This document shows, piece by piece, positions 8,987 to 18,288 of a stretch of DNA of 21,335 bases. Below the pieces are notes generated by a model. It was not told the DNA's origin. It searched no databases and was given only the letters and a program-made list of their open reading frames with translations. Location of the stretch: contig NSJX01000098.1 in the NCBI GenBank assembly GCA_002286715.1, positions 21,824-43,158 on the forward strand, given 5' to 3'. A program made the position numbers and the translations under genes. Positions within the stretch are counted from its first letter, which is position 1, and every line of letters begins with the position of its first letter. This DNA is from Dentipellis sp. KUC8613 (taxonomy: Eukaryota > Basidiomycota > Agaricomycetes > Russulales > Hericiaceae).

Positions 8987-9370
8987 CACCGAGCACTGAG
9001 CACCAAGACCGAGCACCAAACCCGTGACCGAGCACCAACACCGACACCAATGTTTCCCATTCTCTTCACCGATGTTTCTGAGATTTCGGACCGACGTCTC
9101 GGTCTGCTGACTAAGCACCTCGGACTGAGGACCCTAGACCGAGGACCAATGTCTCGGTCAAATCCCTTGGCCCCTCAGAGCTCCTCGGACCGAGGAGAAC
9201 ACTGATGATGCCTTTTCGGTGCTACCAAGCACCGACATTTCCGAGGTTTTGGACCGATGTCTCGGTCCAATGACTAAGCGGTGCAGACCGAGATCTCGGA
9301 CCAAGGACCGAGCTCTCGGACCGAGATCCCAGCTCCTCGGACTGAGGAGAGGCATCCTCGGTCGCTCGGT
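8987..9370. promoter_or_regulatory. CTCGG/CCGAG palindrome array in the LTR U3
   Basis: Around twenty CCGAG or CTCGG words occur in 380 bp. The palindromes include CCGAGATCTCGG (9288-9299, perfect), CTCCTCGG-A-CCGAGGAG (9181-9197), GGACCGATGTCTCGGTCC (9251-9268), GACCGACGTCTCGGTC (9089-9104) and a near copy of the second, ending ACTGAGGAG (9333-9349). The left end is a short tandem of ACCGAGCACCA. Such an array upstream of the TATA box would suit clustered binding sites for a dimeric regulator; that role is inference. Confidence 0.5.
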
Positions 9371-9560
9371 ATTGACTTAGCGGTTGCACATCGTCTCGGA
9401 AGTCGTTGGTCTCTCTTCCCTTTATCTGATCTGATCTGTTACTATTTATCACATGTTTCCCCAAGTACCTAGACCTCGTTGTACCACTCCCCGAAGCCCC
9501 TCCGTCCCACTACTGATTATCTATGATAACCTGATTTCCCTCGGTGTTTCCTGTACAATG

Positions 9561-9568
9561 TATATACC
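9561..9568 (+). promoter_or_regulatory. LTR TATA box
   Basis: TATATACC lies within the LTR, about 190 bp from its 3' end. It is the only TATA-like element between the palindrome array and the LTR end, and it fits the expected U3/R boundary. A transcription start about 25-35 bp downstream is inferred. Confidence 0.5.
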
Positions 9569-9762
9569 CTCGTGCCCTCGTCCATAGTTCCTTAGACTGT
9601 CAATCTCGTCTGTATTGTACTGTACCTGGAATACCAGCTGCACTGCGCTCTGCACATCGCCGGCACTCTCGCTCAACTCTCTATCTTTCATCTCGCTCGC
9701 CTTGTCACCGGTGGTGACTTGGGTGGTTGTTTCATCGGTTCTAGGCCAGTCTTGACACTAAG

Positions 9763-10740
9763 AAGTATGATGTCATAGGTCTAGACTTGTGATATCATGG
9801 GCCTAGACCAATAAGATAAGCGAAAATAACTGTCCTTTGTAAGCCCTGATAAGCCCTTGATAACCCTTATCAAGCAGGGTCATGTGCTTGCTCTGGGTCA
9901 TAACACTTTGACCAAATGCAGGGCCGACGACACAATGCCCATTGATGACTTCACAGTTGTTGTGTTGGCTGTCGTGGATACCACATGTACAGTGACTCTG
10001 ATTCTGACCAGGGCACCTGCTGCTGTGCTGTGCCGTGCTGCAACACTGTTTCAACACCTTGCCAACACCCACCACCACGGCCACAGCAGTGGGGGACCTA
10101 GCTGGAGTTGGGGCCAGTGCAGCGTCCATCACATGGTGGGCTAACATAATGAATGCAATGTCGTCAGTCAGGATCTTGTCCTTGGTCCTGCACTTGGTCA
10201 AAGTCAATGTCAATGAGAGAAGGAAGGAGACTTGGTCATGATTTGGCTGACTCAGTTGTGAATCTGAGATGTTGGTCGTCAGTCACATGTCGGCAATTGG
10301 GACAGACACAACTGCTGACTCATGACTTGCAAAATTGTTTGTTGGTGTTGTGTTGTGTTGGCATTGTGATTTTTTTTTGAGGAATATAGTTTGATAAAAT
10401 TTTGAATTTGATCAAGCCATTTGCTCCCATGATAAGATCTGATAATATTTAGAATTATATCTCAAAATATTTGCTAAAAAAGGGTCAAAGAAAGTATAAA
10501 TAATTTCATGCTTATTTCAAGCTTAATTCATTGATTATGGTGAATGATGCCTGCAGTGTATACTATAAATACTATGTACAGCATTGAATAAGATTCTATA
10601 AATCCCTATAAATTCACATCAAATCAAGTAAAATCAGAGATGAGTAGATTCAATCAAGTGATGTCAAATTAAATGGAGTAAAATATATCCTTGTTGTGAC
10701 AAAGCTATGTATGAAATGATTTTGGGCAGTGACAACACAG
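9763..10740. repeat. Intergenic stretch with a large imperfect inverted repeat
   Basis: ACTTTGACCAAATGCAGGGCC at about 9904 is matched on the opposite strand by ACTTTGACCAAGTGCAGGACC (about 10178-10203), and weaker similarity continues inward for some 60 bp on each side. As a result, similar peptides appear on the two strands. A second inverted pair, TGACTCAGTTGTG (10248-10260) against CACAACTG..GACTCA (10307-10322), lies outside it. Near 9770-9808 a 17-bp string (AT.TCAT.GG.CTAGAC) is directly repeated. From 10370 to 10740 the sequence is AT-rich with nothing recognised. This may be a decayed foldback or MITE-like element; no gene is supported. Confidence 0.45.
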
Positions 10741-10783
10741 GATGAATCAGTTCCTGCTGCTTGCTGGCCCACTTCTCACTAGT
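10741..10783 (+). repeat. 43-bp dispersed repeat, copy 2
   Basis: Second copy of the 43-bp sequence at 8654-8696, in the same orientation, with three substitutions. It lies about 90 bp upstream of the truncation point of the Tc1/mariner relic. Confidence 0.85.
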
Positions 10784-10805
10784 TTCCAAAGGAGTATAAA
10801 TTGCT

Positions 10806-10863
10806 GTGTAGATATTTTGGTGTTTTCTGATGCAGTGTAGATATTTTGGCATTTCCTGATGCA
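10806..10863 (+). repeat. 29-bp tandem duplication at the edge of the transposon relic
   Basis: GTGTAGATATTTTGG followed by a short tail ending CTGATGCA is present twice in tandem (10806-10834 and 10835-10863) with two differences. The recognisable transposase sequence begins immediately after it, so the duplication marks the truncation breakpoint. Confidence 0.85.
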
Positions 10864-10872
10864 GTGTTGAGA

Positions 10873-11465
10873 TGGAAGCATGTCTGGTTTGCAGATGAGT
10901 CAAGTTCAATCTTTTTGGCTCTGATAGGAGAATGTACTGCCAGAGGAGGCCAGGGGAGGAGCTAGAACCCAAGAATGTCAACCCTGTGGTGAAGCACAGA
11001 GGTGGTTCTTTGATGATCTGAAGAATTTTGACTTGGAGGGGACCAGGGCAGCTTCATCATGTGGAGGGGAAGATGAATGCTCATCAAGATACATCTATCC
11101 TTTCCAGCTCCCTTGTAGGAACCACTTGTAACCAAAAACAGAAGATCTCAATCATTGTCCTTGCTCAAGATCTTGATCTGAAGCATACTTCTCAACTTGC
11201 ACAGAAATGGTTCAAGGAGAAAGATATCAAGGTACTTAAATGGACTCCTTCCTCACCAGATATGAATATCATTGAACATGCATGGGAGATGCTGGATCAC
11301 ACTGTGCATCACTGGGACCATCATCCTTCATCACTGGAGGAGCTATGGAAGGCTTTGCAGGAGAAATAGGCAAAGTTGGATGTGCCAGTGATTCACCACT
11401 TATATGAATCCATGCCAAGGCAGGTTGAGGCTCTACTGGAGGCCAAGGGGAATTATACCAAATAC
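10873..11465 (+). pseudogene. Tc1/mariner transposase relic (5'-truncated, DD34E type)
   Basis: The translated fragment carries the C-terminal two thirds of a Tc1/mariner transposase. W-F-A-D-E-S holds the first catalytic Asp (codon 10894). Q-D-L-D-L-K-H-T is the decayed second-Asp motif (Asp codon 11169, family form QDNDPKHT). S-P-D-M-N-I-I-E-H-A-W holds the catalytic Glu (codon 11274). Exactly 34 residues separate the second Asp from the Glu, the DD34E signature. The copy is dead: the N-terminal DNA-binding half is missing, one nucleotide is lost near 10903, and in-frame TGA (11019) and TAG (11367) stand where Trp is conserved. It lies tail-to-tail with the metacaspase gene, whose stop codon is about 340 bp away. 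Terminal inverted repeats were not found. Confidence 0.9.
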
Positions 11466-11802
11466 TTATTTACATGTTCAGCTCTGGTGGATATTGCAAT
11501 GCACAGGGGGTTATTCTGCTACTGGATGGAATTGGAAAATTACCTATTTTTGATACTTTGATGATTTTTCACTCAAGATTTTCAAGATTTTCAATATTTT
11601 CAATTTAGTTTTTTCTGTCCATGTAGTGCACAGTCTCATGTTCAACAATGTCCAGCAAAGCAAGCCAGTGAATGTAGCTGTTCAAGCATGGATGTCATAT
11701 AGATCAGGCATGCATTATTTTCACACACCACTGTATCCTAAATTATACAACATACTGTCCATAGAATTCTCTGATTCACAAAAACTGCACTACATATCTT
11801 CT

Positions 11803-14482
11803 TTACATTATGAACTTTAAGTTAGTGTCCTGTGATTAACATATATATCAGCTTCACTTCTATACTACTGAAAGTCATTCAAGGCGATGAACTCACAATA
11901 TGGTGAGAGCTAGACATTTGAGGAGTTTGGCTATATTTCTTCTTCAGAATATCTCTGTAGGCAGACCATTGAGAGGATGCGCCAGATTGAGTGTGCTCAG
12001 ACTCACCTGACGCCGCGGAGGAGATCTTGATAGGAGATGTTTGGGTTCCGTTCTGCAATGTGCAGCAATCAGCATATGTTCTCATGGCGACAAGACGTGC
12101 CACTCACTCAACACCTTCGTGAATGCCTGCACGAGGCTTGTCAATGATCATACATTACGGAGATACATCGAACCTACATAGCTCATGGCACCCACTGCGA
12201 CACCGTCCTTGTACGTGTCGGCACTGGTCTGCGAGTCTTTGCATCCACTCCAGGTGATCTAGACGGTTCGTGAGTCTATTTGTGTTATGCAGAAACTTAC
12301 TGTGACTTACCACATCCGCAGGCGTCGTCTTGATCGATTTAAACCGTGCGGAGACCTGACTACCCTTTACGCGGCCATTGTAACCATACTATTTTCGCAA
12401 ATAGTCAGCATTGCACCGGAATATTGGCCTGCAACAATCTCACGAGGTATGGGAGATCTGCGAGACGCGTGGGTTGTCAGACGGGGGCTGGAAAAGCACA
12501 AGATGGGGACTCACCGAGCACGGAACCTGAATGGCAGGACTGCAGTTACGAACATGTGGTCAGCAGCTGGACAAGGAATTGTGACAGATGAGCATACATC
12601 AAAGACAGCCTTTGTGTACATGTATCAGTTAGCTGAGTGATAAAGAAATGAACCTGAAAGGCGCACCGTAAGACGGCATCCTGGCGGAAGAGGTTTGACC
12701 TAAGAACCAACAATGAGACTGATCCAAAGCACAGGTGAAAGAGAAGGTACCATGATATCATGCATATCCTAGCATAAAGGCTATCAGTGAGAATTTCGTG
12801 GATATCCACAGGAGAATACATACATCATCCGTGATAACACCAGCAGTCTGGTAATCCTCCGGAAAGATGACTACAGCGCAAACCGTCAGCAAATTCCGAC
12901 GATGTGCTAACCATAGATACGACTCACCCTCATCGTATCCGTCAACCTCATCACCATCCCGATCCTTCGTCTGGCCTCCATGGCCAGAATCTACTCCAAC
13001 TATCAGCCTAATGCGACCCTTCGATCAGAGATGTTACGCACAGTGGAAGAACAAAGCATCGTCACTCTGCGCCCCCTCGACGAGCCACTTCATCGCGCGC
13101 AAGATGTTCTTGCGCGTCGGCCGCGCGCGGGGCTCGTTGGTGCTGTCGGTGATGAACAACACCTGGTCGCGGGGATAGTGGTAATTATCTGTCAAGTTAG
13201 ATCAGGCCGTCAGCGGGACCACAATGTCAATAAGAGATTCAATCGGACGTACCGACGATGAAATGCCAAACATTCGTAGCATCGTTCACACACCCCTTCA
13301 GCTCATTGCGCGAGCCCGTATAATTGATCCCAATCTACCAGATCCCATCAGCACCCGCGCACATTCAGTTCACAGCAGCACTCCAGCCGCAAAAAAAAAA
13401 CACTCACACAAACGCCCCTCCTGCGCCCCGTACACCTCGAATACGCAAACAACGGGTGCTGCATCGCATGCGCCGCGCGATGCAGGTGCGCGTGTCCCTG
13501 CCCCAGGTGCCCGCCGTTCCCCAGACCGAGCATGCGCGGGATCTCGGGGTACTGCTCCGGGTGGAGGGCGAACTGGACTTGCGGCTGCGGCTGCTGCTGC
13601 TGGTACTGCTGGTACTGATGCGGCTGCGCATACTGGATCTGCACGGCGGGCTGCGCGTACGAGTGTGAATGCGAGCGCGAGCGCGAGTGTGAATGCGAGT
13701 TCGAGTGCGAGTGTGAGTGCGAGTGGTGGTGGTGCGGATTCGGGGACGGCGAGATGTGGTGCGACGTGAAAGGTTCTGATCCCCAGCGAATGAAAAAGGC
13801 ACGGATGCGCGCATACATGCGTCAATAAAAACCATACGGATGGCAGAAATGGAGTACGCACGAGCTATCAAAATGGCCTGGTGCCCCGGCCTGCTATGGC
13901 TCCTATGATGGCTATGTGAGTGCCCACGGCTATCATGCCTATGCCGCGATCGCGAGCGCGAGCGCCCGTAATGATCCTGGGACGACGGCGGGCGATAATG
14001 GTGCTCCTGGGACGACTGCGAGCGGTAGTGGTGTCCCTGCGACTGCGCCTGTCCGAACGAGTGGCTGCGCGAACGGGGTATATGCTGGGCTTGAAGCTGC
14101 GTCTGCGAGGTGCTGCGGTGGTGGTGGTGATGGTGCGGCTGGTACTGCTCAGAGTGCGAGTACGCGCGGGGTCGGGGTTCGAGTGGGGTCGGCACGCGCG
14201 ATGGCTGGTGACTGTACGCTGGGCTCCTGTAAATAAGCACGATCAGCTGCCAAGAAGACGAAGTAGACGCGAAGAATTGGCGCACGAAGACGGAAAGGGC
14301 ACGGCGTTCGTCCCGTAGCCGTTCGCGCCCGTTGGGGTGAGCAGAGGCGCGTACGGACGCGCATACTCGTACGGCGGTGCGCTTTGACTATTGGGCGTGA
14401 AGAACGGCCAGTCCCATGGCCAGTACCGACGGAAAAAACGAACGACAGGCGGAGGAACAAAATTGTAGAGAGAGTAAGGCAT
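11803..14482 (-). CDS. Metacaspase (peptidase C14-like), 18 exons, 559 aa predicted
   Basis: Metacaspases are Cys/His proteases that cut after Arg or Lys and act in fungal stress, ageing and protein quality control. Exons in coding order: 14482-14286, 14226-13862, 13775-13408, 13334-13253, 13188-13042, 12990-12928, 12870-12824, 12768-12751, 12699-12667, 12609-12598, 12539-12515, 12457-12444, 12388-12311, 12258-12178, 12126-12108, 12052-12007, 11954-11897, 11829-11803. All introns are GT-AG, 51-86 nt, and the sum is 1680 nt, in frame. Residues 1 to about 300 form a low-complexity prodomain rich in Tyr, Gln, His and Ser. The protease domain starts at CTGRRRGVCIGINY (about 302-315). Catalytic His is in HYSGHGGQ (about H390) and catalytic Cys in DSCHSG (about C446). 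A DGDEVDGYDE acidic stretch and ITWSGCKDSQTSAD also match the family, and the protein ends SSSHHIDTNLKFIM. Introns interrupt both catalytic motifs. The start at 14482 is the least certain point, because a GTGAGT donor at about 14534 could belong to an upstream exon. Confidence 0.9.
13664..13735 (-). repeat. 6-bp periodic repeat encoding His-Ser dipeptides in the metacaspase prodomain
   Basis: On the coding (minus) strand this is a run of CACTCG/CACTCA-type hexamers giving HSHSHSHSNSHSHSRSRSHS, followed downstream by a Tyr/Gln-rich run. It lies wholly in exon 3 of the metacaspase. The hexamer period keeps the frame, so length changes would alter only the dipeptide count. Confidence 0.8.
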
Positions 14483-14499
14483 AGGTTGTGAGCACGGAC

Positions 14500-15660
14500 G
14501 ACGGTGGGGGGGAGAGGAGGGGGGGACTCACGGTAAAGGCGTCGGGAACCTATATTGCGCGCGTCAGCAAGCCACGGCGCACCAGGAATGGATGAACAGG
14601 ATCCGGATTGGGAGAATGCAGCGGCGGAAGGGTGAGAGACAACGGTTGTTGCGGCAGAATGAATGGGGAGAGCATGATCGGGGGATGCAGCGCATAGAGA
14701 CTGCCGTGAGACGTGCGCGAAGTAACGGAGAGGGACGAGAAACGCGTACCGAACAGGACTGCGCGACGGGACAGTGAGCGGCGGGGGCGCAGGCGACCGG
14801 GAAGCACCACGGAGATCCCACATCATCTTGTTTGGCGTATGTAGGTCGAAGAACGTGTACCGAAGAGAGGAATTGGCGGGAGTGGGGAGAACGGGGCAAG
14901 AATGGCGCAGGTCGCTCGATGTGAAGTTGTTTCAATTGCTGCTGTCTAATAACAGGCCCGCGTCGCCCGGTAGGCTTGGAACGCTCGTATGGACTCGTGA
15001 CGCGGGGGCGCCTCGGTGCCTGGCGCAGCAAGTTCGCCCGAGCGGTGAGACAAAGTGGTTTGCTCCGGATGCTGTTCGAGCGTTCTGGCTAAAGCCTACC
15101 CTGGGCGGGCTCGCTGCGTGGAGCCAAGGGTCAAACAACCTCAGCCTGGTCTGAGACGCGGATCAGAGCACGCGCATCGCTTTAGAGTCTCCAAAAACGA
15201 ATAATCGGAACTCACAGACACGCCCGACGGCCCACACTAACCCACACTCCACGGACGACCACTCATGCTGCTGACATACGCACCCACAAGCCTGCAGAAA
15301 TCGATCGATAGTGATCTGGTCCGATACAGGAATGGAGGGAATATACGGGGGATAATGCAGGCATAAACGCGCTCACCGCCCGAGCCAGCGCCGGCTGCCA
15401 TCCCCAGAAGGACTTGCACGGCAATGGAACATGCCTCAAGAGACGCGCTGGCATCACGTGCACATATCAGCAGCGCGAGGACCGCGCAATCCTGATACGC
15501 CGGCGCCTTTGCTATGCAGCGAGTCATCTTCCACCAAACACTCCAACCGAACTTCGATGTGAGTACCGCAACTTCATCTCTACGGTCTACATCAGTGTCT
15601 TAGGCAGCAGCTGTTAATGTTGGGATCCGTTTCGCAGATAAGAAATTCAGGACGTACGGA
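14500..15660. other. Region between the divergent metacaspase and orphan genes
   Basis: Just upstream of the metacaspase start the coding strand is strongly C/T-rich (14500-14530), as in many fungal promoters. Open frames cover much of this interval on both strands, notably minus 14826-14149 and minus 15595-15237, but none shows a domain or a convincing chain of in-phase exons. The minus frame around 15540-15390 ends at a good donor (GTGAGC) with a TTTCTGCAG acceptor after it, so a small unrecognised minus-strand gene cannot be excluded. A plus-strand donor/acceptor pair (15559, 15637) lies just before the orphan gene. Confidence 0.4.
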
Positions 15661-15665
15661 CAAAC

Positions 15666-17649
15666 ATGAAACGCATATTCCCTTACCCTGTCACGTGCTG
15701 GACTACAGGCTGGCAGAGCCATACGATTATCGTTGCGGCGAACACGGCCTCTATACCGCACCTCCCTCATCCCGAGACAAAGCCTACATCGTATACGGAT
15801 GGCCTGTGGGGCATCCATGAATGGACTCGTCAACCTCAAGAGTTTGACACGGCTTTCCCATACCTTGCGTGGATAGCCCTGCCGCTAGACAATAACTCAC
15901 CGCTCCATCGTATGCCAACCCGCGCTGAATTACAACCTCACCCCTATATTTCAAATCGTCATATTCTATCAGAATCATCTCACGCTCAACTCTGGACGCT
16001 GTGGGCGGAGATCAAGGACCACTTCATGGTTGTTGCTTGCCGAGCAGCGCACATCGACGGGCTTGATCACCTTCTAGTGCCCTGGGAAGCGACACGTCGG
16101 CTATCTATCACCCTTCTCCGTCTCCGTCTTGCTCCTTCAACGTGGAGGGACATCGTCGAGTGTGTCCGTACAGCTCAACGGTCAATACTAGAAATACATG
16201 CATTCCTTGCTTACATCAAAGACTGGGAAACCAGTGCTGGGAAAACACCCCGTCCAGCAGTCTTTCGACAGCCAACAAGGGGTGCAATTATCCATGATCT
16301 AAGCCTGTATTTTGACTTCACCAGGCTAGGCATTGCAATATTTCTCGAGCTACCTGAAGACGAGTGGGAACCCCTACCTCGCGCCAAGTACGTTCAAAAA
16401 ACGCAGCTCCCTCAACATTCAACATGGCCAATCTCTCCAGATGTCTCCATCTCACCCACCGAACACACAAAAGAGATATGGCACTACCCTCCACTGGTCT
16501 CCGATATCGTGTATTTTGAAAGAGCTGCGCGAGGGTATGCACCCAGGACAGACGAGGAAACACTGACATTGCGTACGATGGAGATAATGAGACGCCACTC
16601 CTTACGAGGTGCATCTCTCTCTCTTGTCTAAGCATCAAATAAAGCGATCTTAATCTCATTGTGTAGCTCAATTGCAGCCTCACAAGCTCAACACAGAAGC
16701 TCGACGATTCAAGAACACGGCAGACATTCCCTCGTGGGTCCCATCGGTGTTGGCCGAATGGTCTTATGCAGGATTTGCGAAGCACCGAGCCCGCTACGAC
16801 ACGACCCTCCACAGACCTTGGGATTTCCACTTGCCCCCCATTCACCTTTTTTGGGGGGTCGATTCGCACAACCAGACGATATTCTTCTTCCATTGGCAGT
16901 GCATTGAAGAAATATGGATGCTTCGCCACATTGGATGCTCCGACATCAATGCCTTGTCTCGAAAAGTGTTTACCACCTCCGATTGGCGTTTATATCTTAG
17001 TGATACATATTGGAAACGGAATTGGCCGCGGCATCCAGATTCGCAGACTACCTTTCAACCAGCCTATGACACTACCCGATTCTGGACCGTCGGCTGTTCT
17101 GATCTATTCGGCAACCAAAATAGTGACATCATGAGGAGTGACATCGTCCCCAAACTCCCATGCGGATGTCCACTCACCCTCGACCTCGCCTCGAAACCTG
17201 ACTTCCAAGCTTGGAGCATGTACAAGTTGAATATGGCGCACGTTTACTGGGACTTCGTTTTCAACGACGAGATGCAATGTAATTCCCTCGGTGTTCAACA
17301 GACCTCCGCGCGGCGCAATCTACGAAATTCAATCTGGTCAACTGGACCATATCCGTCACAAGTTAGTAATGAAGAACACCCTTTCCAAAGTAGGGATACG
17401 CATACTCGCCGTCAATGGTTTACACTACTTGTTCAGGTGATACGAGACTGGAAGGACTTCCCGGATGACTGCCGAGACATTGACTTCACGTACATGGATG
17501 AAACGACGTATTGTTCCATCGAAAGGAAGCTGACAACATTCTACGCAGAGTCATTTTTGTTTAATTATGGATACCTTCCCGCACGACCTATGTTCCCACC
17601 CCAATATCCTAATTTATACTGTGCCAACCACCAACACTACCACCGGTAG
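15666..17649 (+). CDS. Uncharacterised Agaricomycete-type protein, 641 aa predicted, two exons
   Basis: Exon 1 is 15666-16608 and exon 2 is 16667-17649. A 58-nt GT-AG intron (donor GTGCAT, acceptor GTGTAG) joins them in phase to give 1926 nt including the stop. The protein is rich in Trp, Tyr, His and Pro, with no signal peptide or membrane span that I can see. Recognisable stretches are APSTWRDIVECVRTAQRS, ILEIHAFLAYIKDWE, PTRGAIIHDLSLYFDFTRLG and PPLVSDIVYFERAARGY. From memory this pattern (a ...TW...V...QR.ILEI.A.L.. helix region, then TRGA/MGAFT-like and ..AGIP.. segments) is common in large families of unannotated Agaricomycete proteins, often near transposons. No biochemical function is known to me. 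The N-terminus is uncertain: an in-frame stop lies at 15639, and alternative frames before 15820 are also open. The C-terminal half has similar composition, supporting one fused product. Confidence 0.7.
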
Positions 17650-17840
17650 TCCATGTTGATAACCTCCAATCCCTCCATTCTTCCCGTCCACATATCAACT
17701 ACCAAACCTTACTTGAACATCACACGAATGAGTATATTCTTGCTTCCATTGCTCTCATCGGACCTATGCATTGGAAAGCAACCGCAAGGCTGATAGAATC
17801 AGGGAAGAACAGCGCCCACGCCTTCAGCCACTCGCACTAG
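17614..17840 (+). other. Open frame after the orphan gene, possible coding remnant
   Basis: In a frame different from the 641-aa gene, about 75 codons stay open across its stop codon. The composition looks protein-like (INYQTLLEHHTNEYILASIA, then LIGPMHWKATARLIESGKNS). No start codon or clear splice site joins it to either neighbour. It might be the original C-terminus lost through a frameshift, or chance. The rest of 17650-18030 shows nothing else. Confidence 0.25.
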
Positions 17841-18030
17841 GATTGGCATATACTCTCTTCGTCAATGACATTCCTTTCGCACACAACTATAGCTGGGAGC
17901 CCCGCCGCGGCGCGTCGAATTCGCTCTTCCACATCACTGATCATCTAGTCCATATATGCGCGTCATACTGCTCTTCTATTCATGTCCCGGCTGACCTCCG
18001 CGCTGTTGAGGTCGATTTTTACCTGTGAGT

Positions 18031-18288
18031 GCGCGAATTTCCAAATTCTTAACGCTTATCTCCGACTGACGTACCCCAGGTCTCAGCCACGTACCCCAAA
18101 CCTTATGAGGGCACTGCCTCTCCTTCGATACGCCCTGTTTCCGAAAACCAGACAACCACGTGCGCGATCGGAGCACGGTATCATAGATGTTGATCCGCCG
18201 CATCAGCGCGACGGGACGTCATAACAGGCTCGTGCACGGTGTGAGAGCGCGCCCGCCGTACATCTATCGCGAAACGGTAGCATTCTCC
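18031..18288 (+). repeat. Duplicated promoter/first-exon segment, copy A
   Basis: This segment runs from GTGCGCGAATTTCCAAATTC to CATTCTCC and aligns with 20955-21241 in direct orientation, with small indels. Conserved blocks include a CCGAAAACCAGA core followed by CACGTGCGCGATCGGA, the start codon context ATGTTGATCCGC, and a perfect 29-bp match (18260-18288 with 21213-21241). Copy A carries the intact first exon of the small gene at 18187. Confidence 0.85.

Larger units (their letters stand above)
8936..9757 (+). mobile_element. Solo LTR of a retrotransposon (822 bp)
   Basis: The element begins TGTCAAG at 8936 and ends CTTGACA at 9757, a perfect 7-bp terminal inverted repeat with TG...CA ends. 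It is flanked by a perfect 5-bp target duplication, CTAAG, at 8931-8935 and 9758-9762. No primer-binding site, gag-pol or second LTR follows, so this is a solo LTR left by recombination between LTRs. The U3-like part (about 8985-9370) is packed with CCGAG/CTCGG words, many arranged as palindromes. A TATATACC box lies at 9561-9568, and the R/U5-like remainder is C/T-rich. The orientation is inferred from the TATA box. Superfamily (Ty3 or Ty1 type) cannot be told from an LTR alone. Confidence 0.9.

Noticed and set aside
9803..10213. Open frames on both strands (about 95-136 codons)
   Set aside because: Their similarity to each other is explained by an inverted repeat at the DNA level; no domain was found.
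11855..11896. Ending the metacaspase at the stop 11879-11881
   Set aside because: Reading through gives the tail HHIVSSSP. Splicing out 11830-11896 gives HHIDTNLKFIM, which matches the conserved family C-terminus, so the spliced end is used.
13224..14318. Plus-strand Ala/Ser/Gly-rich open frames
   Set aside because: They are antisense shadows of the metacaspase prodomain exons, produced by its hexamer repeats.
14149..14826. 225-codon minus-strand open frame upstream of the metacaspase
   Set aside because: Its downstream part overlaps metacaspase exons in another frame. No splice to the metacaspase keeps phase, and no motif was seen. A 5' untranslated exon remains possible.
16318..16929. 203-codon minus-strand open frame
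   Set aside because: Antisense to the orphan gene and spanning its intron. The sense frame has the better splice structure and length.
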